DNA from: CAZGSN01 sp964371655
GTDB taxonomy: Bacteria > Desulfobacterota > Binatia > HRBIN30
Direction of reading: 5' to 3'
Length of the DNA stretch: 64,000 nt
Assembly: GCA_964371655.1 (NCBI GenBank)
Contig: CAYJOD010000008.1
Coordinates: forward strand, 1 to 64,000
Part shown: positions 53,194 to 63,129 of the stretch, one piece after another
How the letters are laid out: every line of letters starts with the position of its first letter
Numbering within the stretch: the stretch's first letter is position 1
Notes under the pieces: model-generated
Databases searched by the model: none
Told to the model about the DNA's origin: nothing
The model's input: only the letters and a program-made list of their open reading frames with translations
Program-made: the position numbers and the translations under genes

Positions 53194-55767
53194 CTATCTG
53201 CGTACGAAGCGTGCGACGTCGGCGGCATTCACGCGTGCGTCGAAGTTGAGGTCGGCCTCGGCAATGGCGATCGGAGCAAATACGTAGGAGATCAGAATCT
53301 CCAGATCGCGCTCGTCGGTGACGCCGTTCAAATCCAGGTCGCCGATCAACGGCGTCGGAGTCGGCGATATCGTCGGAGTGAGGGTCGTGGTGTCGGTGGG
53401 CGTAACCGTCGGCGTCGAGGATTCGGTCGCTGTTGGCGTTTCGGTTGGTGTCTCGGTGATGGTTGGGGTCTCGGTGGATGTGTCCGTCGCGGTCGGAGAC
53501 AAGGTCGGCGTTTCGGTCGGTGACTCGCTCGGGGTTGCCGTCGCGGTTTCGGTTGCCGTCGCCGTCTCGGTTGGCGTTGGGGTGTCGGTTGGCGTTGGGC
53601 TGTCGGTCGCGGTGATCGATGGCGTGGGCGTAAGCGTCGGCGTGTCGGATGGGCTGGGTGTCGCCGTGATCGTCGGCGTCAGCGACGGCCGCGGCGTGCG
53701 GCTGGGTGGAAAGGTCTCGGTGGTCGTTGGCGTCGCGGTTGGGGTATGCGTATTGGTCGGCGTCGCGGTGGGAGTCAGCGATGGTGTGTCGGTAATCGTC
53801 GGCGTGCTGGATTGAGTCGGGCTTGGCGTTTCTGTCGGCGACGGGCTCAGGGTCGGCGTCTCGGTCGCCGTGCCGGTCTCCGTAGGGGTTGCGGTCTCGG
53901 TGGGGGTAGCGGTCGGGGTTCGACTGGGTCCGGTTTCGGTGGGCGTGGGCGTTGCCGTTCGTGTCGAGGTCCCGGTCGATGTCGGAGTGCGTGAGGGTGT
54001 ACCGGTACGAGTCATCGTCGGCGTCGGCGTCGGTGTCGGGCTCAGGGTCACCGACGGTGTCAGCGTCGGCTGTCGTGTCGAGGTTGGGGTCCCGCTGGGT
54101 GTGGCGGTTGTTGTCAGCGACGGCGTGCGGGTTCGGCTCGCGGTGCGTGTTGAGGTTGGCGTCAGCGTCAGCGTTGCGGTGCGACTGGGTGTTGTCGTTC
54201 CGGTAATCGTCGGCGTCAGGGTCGGCACGGGCGTGCTTGAGGGACTTCGTGTTCGTGTCGGTGCCGACGTTTGTGTCGGGATCTCAGTCGTCGTTGGTGT
54301 CTGGCTCGGCGTCCGCGTACGCGTCGCGGTACCGGTGCGCGTCGGTGTCCGCGTTGGAAAAGACAGCGCACCGATCCAGGTGCCCCATTGGTTGGCCGGG
54401 CTCTCGGCGTACTCGCCCAGCATCCAGAAGCCGTCGCTGCTGGGGTCGACGCAGGCCGCGTTGTAGTCGCCCCAGCGGTTGCGGCCGGCGGAATCGAGAA
54501 GGACGTAGCTCGCCGCACCGGCCTTGAGGACGGCGGCGCCCGACAGTGTATTGCGCGCATCGCTGGCAGCCTGGCCGCCAAACCCCAGCGACACGTACTG
54601 CGTGTCGCTCGACTGATTGAAGCCGAGGAGCAGGTCTCCGAACGGGTCGACGCTCACGACCGGATAGAACACGTGGACACCATCGCTGCCGTAGAGAAAA
54701 TCCTGGTCGACGCCGACCACCGGGAAAGCGCTGGTGTTGATCTGGAAGATGCGCGCCGTCGCCACGGCGCCGCTGCCCCAATCGTGAGCGACGGCCGCCG
54801 CGGCCCACAGCGAGCCGTTACGCCATATGGCGTTGATGATGCGCGGGCCACCGCTTTCGATGCGTTGCGTCGTATCGGGTTGCGAGGCGTTGGGGGGGGT
54901 GCCGCAGTCGCCGCCGACGGCAATCGCGACCTTCGACAGAAATGGCGCGCTGCCGGGTGGGTTCGTCACCCGCCACAGCGTCAGATCGCAGCTTGTCGGG
55001 AAATGCGTGTTGACGAAAAAGCCGGCCGGGGCGCTGCCCAGGCTCTGCGCCGCTTGCAGGTGGAAGACGTGGCTGCCGAGGTTCTGGAGGTCGCTGAAGT
55101 CGAAGAACACCGCGTCCTTGCTGTCGAGCAGGGGCTGCTTGCGCAGGACTCGAATCTTGGCGCCGCGAAAGCTCAAGTCGCTGGAGTCGAACATGTTCGC
55201 GGTGAGGTAGATGGCGTTGTCGTCGGAGCCGAGAGAGGGCAGATCGGCGAAGTTGTTGGTCGGGGTGTCGTTGTCGCGTGCCGCATCGAGAGCGTAGAAA
55301 GTCCAATTCCCGGTGGGGTCGGAGGTCTGCGACACTGCCAACAGGAAGAACGCCGCAAACGGGTTCCTGCGCTGCGACGCGACCGTCACCCAAAAACGCC
55401 CCGAGTCGAAGATCGCGCGTGGGTCGGTCATGAAGTCACCGGGCAGCACCACCGGCGTGAAGAAGTCGAAAAGGGTCGATTGCGCCACCGCAGTCCCGTC
55501 CTTCAGCAGCACCGCCACGGTGCCATTGGTGAGTGCGAGCAGATGCTCCGGCCCCGCGGCGATCGTGGGGTTAGGCGGGATCACGCCGTCGAAGCCGATG
55601 CCGCCGAAGTCGTTGACGACAGACAGACCCGAAGCCAGCTGCAACGGCGCCAGTACCGAGGGGTGAATTGCCGGCTGTGGCGCCGCCGTCGCCGCGCCTG
55701 CGCAGGAACACGGGAGGATCAGCCCAGTGAAGAGGAAGATCGCGGCGGGCAAACGGCGCAGGCGCAT
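53194..55767 (-). CDS. Secreted protein with long Thr/Pro linker and dockerin-like C-terminus
   Basis: Residue 1 is placed at 55767, giving 857 residues with a signal peptide (MRLRRLPAAIFLFTGLILPC...AGA). An upstream in-frame ATG at 55791 is possible; a longer frame to 56124 would overlap the divergent acylase gene. Residues 40-470 form a beta-rich domain, perhaps a propeller (VNDFGGIGFDGVIPPNPTIAAGPEHLL ... WGDYNAACVDPSSDGFWMLGEY). Residues 473-808 are a Thr/Pro-rich low-complexity linker. The end (LIGDLDLNGVTDERDLEILISYV ... ADLNFDARVNAADVARFVRR) holds two dockerin/EF-hand-like DxNxD motifs. Probably secreted; ligand unknown. Confidence 0.82.
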   Translation of the reverse strand: MRLRRLPAAIFLFTGLILPCSCAGAATAAPQPAIHPSVLAPLQLASGLSVVNDFGGIGFDGVIPPNPTIAAGPEHLLALTNGTVAVLLKDGTAVAQSTLFDFFTPVVLPGDFMTDPRAIFDSGRFWVTVASQRRNPFAAFFLLAVSQTSDPTGNWTFYALDAARDNDTPTNNFADLPSLGSDDNAIYLTANMFDSSDLSFRGAKIRVLRKQPLLDSKDAVFFDFSDLQNLGSHVFHLQAAQSLGSAPAGFFVNTHFPTSCDLTLWRVTNPPGSAPFLSKVAIAVGGDCGTPPNASQPDTTQRIESGGPRIINAIWRNGSLWAAAAVAHDWGSGAVATARIFQINTSAFPVVGVDQDFLYGSDGVHVFYPVVSVDPFGDLLLGFNQSSDTQYVSLGFGGQAASDARNTLSGAAVLKAGAASYVLLDSAGRNRWGDYNAACVDPSSDGFWMLGEYAESPANQWGTWIGALSFPTRTPTRTGTATRTRTPSQTPTTTEIPTQTSAPTRTRSPSSTPVPTLTPTITGTTTPSRTATLTLTPTSTRTASRTRTPSLTTTATPSGTPTSTRQPTLTPSVTLSPTPTPTPTMTRTGTPSRTPTSTGTSTRTATPTPTETGPSRTPTATPTETATPTETGTATETPTLSPSPTETPSPTQSSTPTITDTPSLTPTATPTNTHTPTATPTTTETFPPSRTPRPSLTPTITATPSPSDTPTLTPTPSITATDSPTPTDTPTPTETATATETATATPSESPTETPTLSPTATDTSTETPTITETPTETPTATESSTPTVTPTDTTTLTPTISPTPTPLIGDLDLNGVTDERDLEILISYVFAPIAIAEADLNFDARVNAADVARFVRR

Positions 55768-55829
55768 GGAGCTGTCGACCCTACCCGGCATCGCGTCGAT
55801 TGTTAACCCTGATGCGGCAGAAAGAGAGT

Positions 55830-55864
55830 GATCGGACCGATCCGACTGATCAGTCCGATCGGTC
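55830..55864. promoter_or_regulatory. Palindrome cluster in divergent promoter region
   Basis: GATCGGACCGATC (55830-55842) and GACTGATCAGTC (55844-55855) are adjacent perfect palindromes, followed by CGATCGGTC. They lie midway between the divergent starts at 55767 and 55943. They could be operators or a simple repeat of GATC-type units. Confidence 0.4.
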
Positions 55865-55942
55865 TGCAGCACGGACGTCGCGGCCGTTTGGTTGCGACCC
55901 CTCGGATGCGCTATGAAGTCCAGTCTGCGGGAGGAGATTCGC

Positions 55943-58741
55943 ATGCGATGCTTACTGGTCACCTCATTGATGGCTGTGGTCTGTGTGGGCGCGCTCAACG
56001 GCTGTGGGGATGATGATCCGGCGCGGCCGGCGGTCGACCCGATTGCGGCGCTGCCGGTGAGCGAGAGTGTCCATTTGCAAGGCTTGCCGGCCACATCCGA
56101 CATTGTCTTCGACGAGCTTGGCATACCGCACGTCTACGGACCCGATACCGAGACCACGATCTTCCTGCAGGGCTACGTGACCGCGTCGATGCGGTTTTGG
56201 GAGATGGACGTGTTTCGCCGTTTCGCGCTCGGACGCTTGGCGGAGCTCTTCGGGCCGACCCTCCTGGCGCAAGACGTGCAGCTGCGCACGTTGTTCACGA
56301 CTCGTGATGGGCGCCGACTCGAGGAGGCATTGTGGGAACATCTACAGCAGGTGGACCCGGAGGCGTCGAGCGTGGCTCGGGCCTACGCCGCCGGGGTCAA
56401 CGCGTGGCTTGCCGATCTACGCGCCGGACGCAATGGTGCGACGCTACCGCCCGAGTACACGGTTCCGCTGGTGACGGATGTGAGCGTCGACGAACTGTTT
56501 GACTGGCGCCCGCAAGACACGCTGGCCATCGCCAGACTGCAGGCGTTCAGCCTTTCGGAGTCCATGGAAGAAGAGATCGACAGGGCTCGCATCGAACGAC
56601 AGGTGCCCGAGGCGCTGCGGCTCGATGTGTTTCGCAGCGCTCCGGCGGCGCCGGCAACCGTGCTTCCGGCACACAACGGTGCCGCGCGCACTGCTCGCGA
56701 GCGGCAGCGGATCGCGATGCCGAAGGCACCCTCCTTGGACACGTTGAACGCGGTGTCGGCTTCCTTGAAACAACTGCGCCAGACCAACCCGCTGCAAGGG
56801 GGCGGTGATGTCGGCAGCAACAACTGGATCATCGCGCCGGCGCTGTCGGCGAACGGCCACGCCATGCTGGCGAACGATCCGCATCTGCAGCTCTTCAATC
56901 CGCCCATCTGGCACATGATCCAGCTCAACGTCGGCACTGAGGAGATGCGCGATCAAACCACCGGTGTGATGTTCCCAGGGTTGCCCGGGATCATTCTCGG
57001 CCACAACGAGTACGGCGCCTGGGGCGGTACGGTGGCGGTGTTCGACGTAACCGACGTGTATGTCGAAGACGTGTCTACGCCGGATGACTACCCGAACTCG
57101 CCGCGCACGGTGTTGTTCAATGGCCGCCAGGTTCCCGTCCTACGCATCGAAGAGACCTTCAAGATCAAGCGCCACGGCGCGGTGAAGCAAATCATCGAAG
57201 TCGTGCCGCATCATGGACCCATGGTGCCGGACCCGGACATCACCGATCACGTCGTCGGTCTGGCGGCGACGAACATGAGCGTGCGCTGGACCGGTCATGA
57301 GATCACCGAGGATTCACGTTTCTTGCTCGGTCTGAACCGAGCCCACAACGTCGCCGAGTTCAAAGAGGCGGTTCGTTCCTTCGCGGTCGGTGCGCAGAAC
57401 TGGGTGTGGGCGGACGTGAGCGGCGACATCGCGTACTTTCCGCGCGTCCTGATCCCGCAGCGACCGCCAGGTACGGTGCCGTATCTGCCGATGCCGGGCA
57501 CCGGTGAAGCGGAGTGGCTGACCGATGCCCAGGGGCACACCCTGTGGCTTCCGGAAGAGAAGATTCCGCAGGCGTTCAATCCGCCGGAAGGCTTTCTGGC
57601 GACGGCGAACAACGACCAGATCGGCAACACCTTGGACAACGATCCTCTCAACGACGAGATCTATCTGACCTATTCAGCCGACCTCGGCTTCCGTGAGCAG
57701 CGCATCCAAGAGTTGCTTTCCAACCGTGCCAACGTGCGTCCGGTGGGCGCCAAGATGAGCGCCGCCGACATGTCACATTATCAGTACGATACCTCGAGCA
57801 AGGAGGCGATTCGGTTGTTGCCATTCCTGTTTACGGCAGCGGAGCACCGGCCGGATCTGGTTGACAGCGGGATGGCCGATGCGCTCGCACGCCTGCGCGC
57901 GTGGGCGACCGAAAAGCCCGGCTCGCCGGCTTGCGATGCGGTCTCCGGCATCGATGCCCACGACCTGCGGGCGGACGCGGCGGCGCGGCCGCTGCCTGTA
58001 TCCGACGAAGAACGGGCCGATGCCATCGCCATGTCGCTGTTTGCGGGGTGGAGCACGCGCCTCGCTCCAGCGGTGTTGGCGGATGACTTCGCGGGGACCG
58101 GTGTCGGCGCGCCGACCGGAGACGACCCCACCAAAGCTTTGCTGCATATCCTCGAAGACGTGGATCGGTCCGACGACAACTTCAAAGTGCATACTCTGGG
58201 CGGCAACGGCGAAAGTACGCTGTGGGACGACAAGAGCACGAGCGCGGTCGAGACGCGCGATGAAATTCTGCTTGCGAGCCTTCGCGGTGGGCTGACGTTC
58301 CTTGGTGAGCGTTTCGCGTCACCGCAACCGCAGGATTGGTTGTGGGGCAAGATTCACCAGGTGGTTTTGCAGCACTTCATCGGGGAGGCGGGAATCTCAC
58401 TCTTCAATCTCGGCCCGTTCGCTGCGCCGGGCTCGCGCTTCACCGTGAACCCGGGCGGGTTCGGTCTGAGCCGCAACAGCAGCTTCACGTTTTCCGGCGG
58501 CCCGTCGGAACGTTTCGTGGCCATCCTCGATCCGGCCGGTGTCCGTTCCTTCAACACTCTACCCGGCGGCAACAACGGCAACCCGGGCGGCGTGGGTGAT
58601 GAGAAGTTCAACCACATCAACCCGCAGACCCACTACGGCGATCTACTGCCGGGGTGGATCAACGGGCAGACGTTCGAGTACCACGTCAGCCGCAGCGCCG
58701 TGGCCGCGCACGCCGTGCATCGGGTGCAGTACACGCCGTAA
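55943..58741 (+). CDS. Penicillin acylase-family Ntn hydrolase (lipoprotein)
   Basis: A 932-residue protein with a lipoprotein signal (MRCLLVTSLMAVVCVGALNGC, lipobox ending at Cys21). Residues 22 to about 291 are the alpha chain, and Ser292 in DVGSNNWIIAP is the N-terminal nucleophile of the beta chain after autocleavage. GHNEYGAWGGTV and HGPMVPDPD are also family motifs. Family members cleave amides such as penicillins or acyl-homoserine lactones; quorum quenching is possible but not shown. The start is supported by GGGAGGAG. The gene is divergent from the 53194 gene. The protein should be tethered to a membrane face toward the periplasm. Confidence 0.9.
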   Translation: MRCLLVTSLMAVVCVGALNGCGDDDPARPAVDPIAALPVSESVHLQGLPATSDIVFDELGIPHVYGPDTETTIFLQGYVTASMRFWEMDVFRRFALGRLAELFGPTLLAQDVQLRTLFTTRDGRRLEEALWEHLQQVDPEASSVARAYAAGVNAWLADLRAGRNGATLPPEYTVPLVTDVSVDELFDWRPQDTLAIARLQAFSLSESMEEEIDRARIERQVPEALRLDVFRSAPAAPATVLPAHNGAARTARERQRIAMPKAPSLDTLNAVSASLKQLRQTNPLQGGGDVGSNNWIIAPALSANGHAMLANDPHLQLFNPPIWHMIQLNVGTEEMRDQTTGVMFPGLPGIILGHNEYGAWGGTVAVFDVTDVYVEDVSTPDDYPNSPRTVLFNGRQVPVLRIEETFKIKRHGAVKQIIEVVPHHGPMVPDPDITDHVVGLAATNMSVRWTGHEITEDSRFLLGLNRAHNVAEFKEAVRSFAVGAQNWVWADVSGDIAYFPRVLIPQRPPGTVPYLPMPGTGEAEWLTDAQGHTLWLPEEKIPQAFNPPEGFLATANNDQIGNTLDNDPLNDEIYLTYSADLGFREQRIQELLSNRANVRPVGAKMSAADMSHYQYDTSSKEAIRLLPFLFTAAEHRPDLVDSGMADALARLRAWATEKPGSPACDAVSGIDAHDLRADAAARPLPVSDEERADAIAMSLFAGWSTRLAPAVLADDFAGTGVGAPTGDDPTKALLHILEDVDRSDDNFKVHTLGGNGESTLWDDKSTSAVETRDEILLASLRGGLTFLGERFASPQPQDWLWGKIHQVVLQHFIGEAGISLFNLGPFAAPGSRFTVNPGGFGLSRNSSFTFSGGPSERFVAILDPAGVRSFNTLPGGNNGNPGGVGDEKFNHINPQTHYGDLLPGWINGQTFEYHVSRSAVAAHAVHRVQYTP

Positions 58742-58954
58742 GCGAGACGCATAGCGCCCGTAGGTGTTCGCCTCCGAGCGGCTTTGGGGCTCGAGTGTGT
58801 GTCGATCCGATTCGCCATTTCACGAGCGCCGTACCTCTCGCCTTCTCCGCCGTGGGAAGCGTTGTGAGTCGGATGTTGTCGTTGCTTCGACTCGGGCACG
58901 TCGCCTACCCGGGCACCGAAAATGCAATTCTGTTCAAACCCGGGAGAAACGGGT

Positions 58955-60436
58955 ATGACACGATCACATTACGAACGGCTTTCCGCACTCGACGCGGCGA
59001 TGGTCTTTATGGAGACCGACCACACGCACATGCACATCGGCGAGGTCGGGATTCTTGACGCGGGCCCCTTGGTCGCCGCGAACGGTGCGCTCGACATCGG
59101 CCGTATACGCAGCCACCTCGCCAGCGGTCTGGATCGGGTCCCACGGCACCGGCAGCGACTGGCATTCATTCCCGTGGAGTCCCATCCGGTGTGGGTGGAC
59201 GACGACCGTTTCAAGCTCGACTACCACGTTCGGCATACGGCGTTGCCGCCACCTGGCAGCGTCGACGAGCTCAAGCGCGTCGTCGGCCGCATCATGTCGC
59301 AGAAGCTCGATCTCACGAAGCCGCTTTGGGAGATGTGGATCATTGAGGGACTGGACGCGGGCCGCTTTGCGATCGTCAACAAGCTGCACCATTGTATGGT
59401 CGACGGGATCTCTGCGGTGAACGTGCTCTCCGCCTACCTGTCGCCCGATCCGCAGGCAGCGCCGCTGCGGCCATCCAGGTGGCGGGCGCGCCCGGCTCCG
59501 GGCGCGATTGCGCTGGCGCTAGGAGAGCTGCAACGGCGCGCCGGTGCACCGCTGGCGCTGGCACGCAGCATTGGCGCCGCCCTCGCGAGTCCGGGACAAG
59601 CCGTCCGCGCTCTAGAGGATGTTGGTGAGGGAGCGCTGACGGCCGTGGTCGGGAAGCTGTGGCCGGCATCCAAGACGCCACTCAACGTCGACGAAGTAGG
59701 CCCGCACCGCAGCGTCGACTGGGTACGCTTCGATCTCGAAGACGTGAAGGCCGTCAAGAATCGCCTCGGGGGCAAAGTTAACGACGTCGTCCTGGCGACA
59801 GTTGCCGGAGCGCTACGCCGCTATCTGCACGCGCACCGCACGGCGGTGGATGGTCTCGACTTCCGCGTCGTCATCCCGATCAGCCGGCACGAACCTGGAG
59901 CTGTCGGGGATCTCGGGAATCGCGTCGTCCCCACGCTGGCGCGCCTGCCTCTGGATGTTCGTGATCCCGTGCAGCGGCTGCATGCCGTCGCCGAAATCAC
60001 CGAGGCTCTCAAGGGGTCGAAAGAGGTGCATGCCGTCGAGCTCTTCGAGGATATTGCCAACTGGGCCGACGCCCGTCTGATCTCCGCCTTGGTGCGTCGC
60101 GTTACGCGCTGGTGGGCCGGCAACCTCATCGTGACCAACGTCCCCGGCCCCCAGGTTCCGCTCTACTTGCTCGGGGCGCGCCTGCTGGAGGCCTATCCGT
60201 ATGTTCCGATGATGGCCAATCAGGCCCTCGGCATTGCCCTGCTCAGTTATGATGGTGGCTTGTACTGGGGCTTCAACGCGGACTGGGACGCGATTGCCGA
60301 CCTGGACGATCTGGTCAAATGCTTCGTGGATGAGTTTGTGGAGCTCAGAAAGGCCGCCGCCGTGGGCCATGCTGGACATGCCGGATCGCGCCGAGTACTG
60401 ACAGGGCGCGGGAGGCGAGCGGCAGCGACAAGGTGA
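58955..60436 (+). CDS. Wax ester synthase/diacylglycerol acyltransferase (WS/DGAT)
   Basis: A 493-residue acyltransferase of the Acinetobacter AtfA/mycobacterial Tgs family. The catalytic HHxxxDG motif is at 145-151 (HHCMVDG). The N-terminus MTRSHYERLSALDAAMVFMETDHTHMHIG and later GNLIVTNVPGPQVPLYLLGARL are characteristic. It esterifies acyl-CoA with fatty alcohols or diacylglycerol, producing storage lipids. The ATG at 58955 starts where family members start; an upstream ATG at 58922 adds 11 non-conserved residues. It follows the acylase by 213 bp and is probably separately transcribed. Confidence 0.93.
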   Translation: MTRSHYERLSALDAAMVFMETDHTHMHIGEVGILDAGPLVAANGALDIGRIRSHLASGLDRVPRHRQRLAFIPVESHPVWVDDDRFKLDYHVRHTALPPPGSVDELKRVVGRIMSQKLDLTKPLWEMWIIEGLDAGRFAIVNKLHHCMVDGISAVNVLSAYLSPDPQAAPLRPSRWRARPAPGAIALALGELQRRAGAPLALARSIGAALASPGQAVRALEDVGEGALTAVVGKLWPASKTPLNVDEVGPHRSVDWVRFDLEDVKAVKNRLGGKVNDVVLATVAGALRRYLHAHRTAVDGLDFRVVIPISRHEPGAVGDLGNRVVPTLARLPLDVRDPVQRLHAVAEITEALKGSKEVHAVELFEDIANWADARLISALVRRVTRWWAGNLIVTNVPGPQVPLYLLGARLLEAYPYVPMMANQALGIALLSYDGGLYWGFNADWDAIADLDDLVKCFVDEFVELRKAAAVGHAGHAGSRRVLTGRGRRAAATR

Positions 60437-60498
60437 AGTGGGCCGCCGTCGTCGCAACATTCAAAGATTCTCCGCTGTAGGAGATGGGGGAGGAAGCG

Positions 60499-62874
60499 AT
60501 GACCGATCGATTCGTGGCTCGGGACGTTGTAGCTGGTCTCTTGCTGGCCGCCATCAGCGCGTTCATTCCGGTGACGGCCAACGCCGCCGGCTTGAGCGTC
60601 GCGCCATCGAGCGTGGCTGCAAACTACGCCGGCGCGATCACGCTGGACATCAGCGGCTTGGCGAGCGGCCAGGCGGTGCGGGTGGAGGAGTTCCTCGACA
60701 CCAATGAAAATGGCGCGATTGATGGTGGCGAGCTCCTCGTCCAAGGATTCACGGTTACGGACGGGCAAACCGCAATCATCGGCGGGGTGCGCAACCGTAA
60801 CGTCCCCGCAGACGACGATGGCGTCGCCGACGGGGAAATCCGCGCCGTACTGAATTTCCAGATCCAGGCGGAGGCCAACCAGGCGGTGGCGAATTTCGTC
60901 TACAGAGTCTCCCCGGTCACCACCGGGTTTGCCCCGGTGACCGCGGCGTTCAGCATCACTCAGCCCGCGTATGCTCAAAAGGTCGTCGGCAAGGTAAGCA
61001 GCGGCGGTGCGGCCGTGCCGTTCGCGTTCGTTCTTCTCATCCAACCGAACAGCGGGCCGGTTGTGACAGCGCTCGCTGACGCCGCCGGCAACTTCACGCT
61101 CAACGGCTCGACCGGTATTTACCTGGTCGGCGCTGTGAAAGATGGCTTTGTGTTCGACTTCGACTCGGCGCCGCAGGTGACCCTGAATGCCGGTGCCACG
61201 GTGACGCAGAACGTTTCACTGAGCGCCGCCAATCGCACCATTTCGGGGCGCTTGACCGATGCGGATAGCGGAGTCGGGCTACCGGGCGTCCAAGTGATTG
61301 CGCAAAGTGGGGACCCCGGACTCCTGGCGCTGGTGTTCACCGATGCCAACGGCAACTTCAATGCACCAGTGTCGATGGCGGCGACGAATTGGGGAATTGA
61401 CGGCTCAGAAAAGGCGGCGGCCCTGTTGGGCTACGCGGCTCTGAATCGCTCCGTTGCCGTGGACATCAGCGCTGGCAGCGTCTCGAATGTGTCGGTCCAA
61501 TGGCCGCGAGGCACTGCGCTGATCTACGGGACGTTGACCGATACTCAGGCCAACGCTGTGGCGGGGGTGAAGTTCTACTCCGACAACGACCAGTACCAAG
61601 GTTTCGGCAGCAGCGACAGCGACGGCTACTACGTCATCGCGGTCACTGCCGGGACCTGGTACACCGCCCCGGAGAGCAGTGACCTGACGCCCCGGGGATA
61701 TCTCAGTCAAGGCAGCTTCACCACGACCCTGAGCAGCGGCCAGGCACTGCGACAGGATGTTCTCGTCCAGCATGTCACGGCGCACCTTAGCGGTCGGGCG
61801 ACGGATGATAGCGGCAACCCCGTCAGCAATGCCTACATCGCCGTTTACGGTGCCGGCGACTGGCACGACGCGCTCACCGACAGCGACGGCAACTTCAGCC
61901 TCGGGGTTTTCGCCGGACAGTGGTACCTCGAGCTCGACTCCGACGCCGCCGTGCAACGCGATCTGGTTCGTTCCACCTTGTCTTTTCAAGTCACGGATGG
62001 CGTCGATATCACCGGCATCGCGTACGTTGCGCGGCGCGCCACCGCGCACATCACCGGCTGGGTAAAGGACAATGCCAACGCCCCTGTAGTCGGCGTCGGC
62101 GTGTCTGCGTGGATCTCAGTCGGTAGCACCCAGTACGGCTCGTGGCAGGCAACCGATGCCTCCGGCAACTTCTCTCTCCCTGCCTTCAACGGCACCTGGC
62201 AAACAAATCTCAGCTGCGACGACGTACAGTCGCGTGGTTACATCTGCCCGAGCGGCCAATCCGTCGCCATCTCCGGCAGCGATCGCACCGCCAACTTCAC
62301 CGTACAGCTGCCGGGTGCCCTACAGATCATGACGCCATCTCTGCCCGATGGCACGCAGGGCGGGTTCTATGGCGTACAACTCGGTGCAAGCGGGGGCGTG
62401 CCGCCGTACAGCTGGACCCTGGCGCCGGGCTCGGGTCCCTTGCCTTCGGGTCTGGATGTTTCCATGAACGGTCAGATCACAGGCACGCCCATCGCCGCTG
62501 GGGTCTACGACTTCACCGTGCGTGTGAGCGACAGCGTCGGGGTCTCAGCAGACAAAGGTCTCGCCATCCAGATCAACGCGCCGCTGGCGACGAGTACGCC
62601 GACTCGACCTACCGCCACCCCGACGGCTACACCGACCTCGACCCCGTCGCCGACGCCATGGCCAACCCTACCGCCTGGCTACTGTCCGGGCGACTGTAGT
62701 GGCAATGACGTCGTGAGCTTCGCGGAGCTGATGAACGGCGTCGATATGGCGCTCGATCCCGGCACCCTCTCGGATTGCCGGCAATTCGACACCAACAACG
62801 ACACGCAGGTCACCGTGGATGAGGTGGTCGCTGGCGTGAATAATGCCGTGAATCTCTGTCCGGGAGCGCGGTGA
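60499..62874 (+). CDS. Secreted protein with repeated carboxypeptidase-regulatory domains and dockerin-like end
   Basis: A 791-residue exported protein. The ATG at 60499 is preceded by GGAGG at proper spacing; the ATG at 60484 has its AGGAG too close. A signal/anchor segment covers about 5-27. Five beta-sandwich repeats of the carboxypeptidase-regulatory type (155-235, 245-318, 335-415, 428-498, 515-602; each with GxV.....PV.(A/G).V....) are followed by an Ig-like putative carbohydrate domain (611-695), a Thr/Pro stretch and an EF-hand/dockerin-like tail (CPGDCSGNDVVSFAELMNGVDMAL ... DTNNDTQVTVDEVVAGVNNAVN). It is probably a surface or matrix protein. The C-terminal repeat is one I associate with Binatota-type proteomes. 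Confidence 0.83.
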   Translation: MTDRFVARDVVAGLLLAAISAFIPVTANAAGLSVAPSSVAANYAGAITLDISGLASGQAVRVEEFLDTNENGAIDGGELLVQGFTVTDGQTAIIGGVRNRNVPADDDGVADGEIRAVLNFQIQAEANQAVANFVYRVSPVTTGFAPVTAAFSITQPAYAQKVVGKVSSGGAAVPFAFVLLIQPNSGPVVTALADAAGNFTLNGSTGIYLVGAVKDGFVFDFDSAPQVTLNAGATVTQNVSLSAANRTISGRLTDADSGVGLPGVQVIAQSGDPGLLALVFTDANGNFNAPVSMAATNWGIDGSEKAAALLGYAALNRSVAVDISAGSVSNVSVQWPRGTALIYGTLTDTQANAVAGVKFYSDNDQYQGFGSSDSDGYYVIAVTAGTWYTAPESSDLTPRGYLSQGSFTTTLSSGQALRQDVLVQHVTAHLSGRATDDSGNPVSNAYIAVYGAGDWHDALTDSDGNFSLGVFAGQWYLELDSDAAVQRDLVRSTLSFQVTDGVDITGIAYVARRATAHITGWVKDNANAPVVGVGVSAWISVGSTQYGSWQATDASGNFSLPAFNGTWQTNLSCDDVQSRGYICPSGQSVAISGSDRTANFTVQLPGALQIMTPSLPDGTQGGFYGVQLGASGGVPPYSWTLAPGSGPLPSGLDVSMNGQITGTPIAAGVYDFTVRVSDSVGVSADKGLAIQINAPLATSTPTRPTATPTATPTSTPSPTPWPTLPPGYCPGDCSGNDVVSFAELMNGVDMALDPGTLSDCRQFDTNNDTQVTVDEVVAGVNNAVNLCPGAR

Positions 62875-62967
62875 GGGGCCGAAGAGATCGTCGTGCAAAC
62901 GCCGTCGAACGTAGCCGCCGTCGCCAGACGGTGGCCGTCGGATGGAATAAGAAACGCCTGGCGACCA

Positions 62968-63117
62968 CGCTCTGGAGAGGTTGTTTCAAAACCTCTTGGT
63001 GGTACAGGCTGGAAGCCTATACCACCAAGGCTTTCTGCACTGGCATTGGGTTCTTGGTGGTATAGGCCTTTGGCCTGTACCACCTTGCCGAAGTTTTGAA
63101 ACAACCTCTCCAGAGCG
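62968..63117. mobile_element. MITE-like element with 25-bp perfect inverted ends and two inner hairpins
   Basis: The left arm (62968-62992, beginning CGCTCTGGAGAGG) and right arm (63093-63117, ending CCAGAGCG) are perfect reverse complements over 25 bp. The inner 100 bp contains two related foldbacks, each with GGTGGTA.AGGC and GCCT.TACCACC. There is no transposase. It lies between the 60499 gene and the LLM gene and may end transcription on both sides. Bases 64-84 at the start of the window resemble its right end. Confidence 0.85.
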
Positions 63118-63129
63118 CGGCAACCGCCC

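Noticed and set aside
53318..54466. Plus-strand frames of Val/Ser/Gly opposite the 53194 gene
   Set aside because: Complement of the Thr/Pro linker of a signal-peptide-bearing protein.
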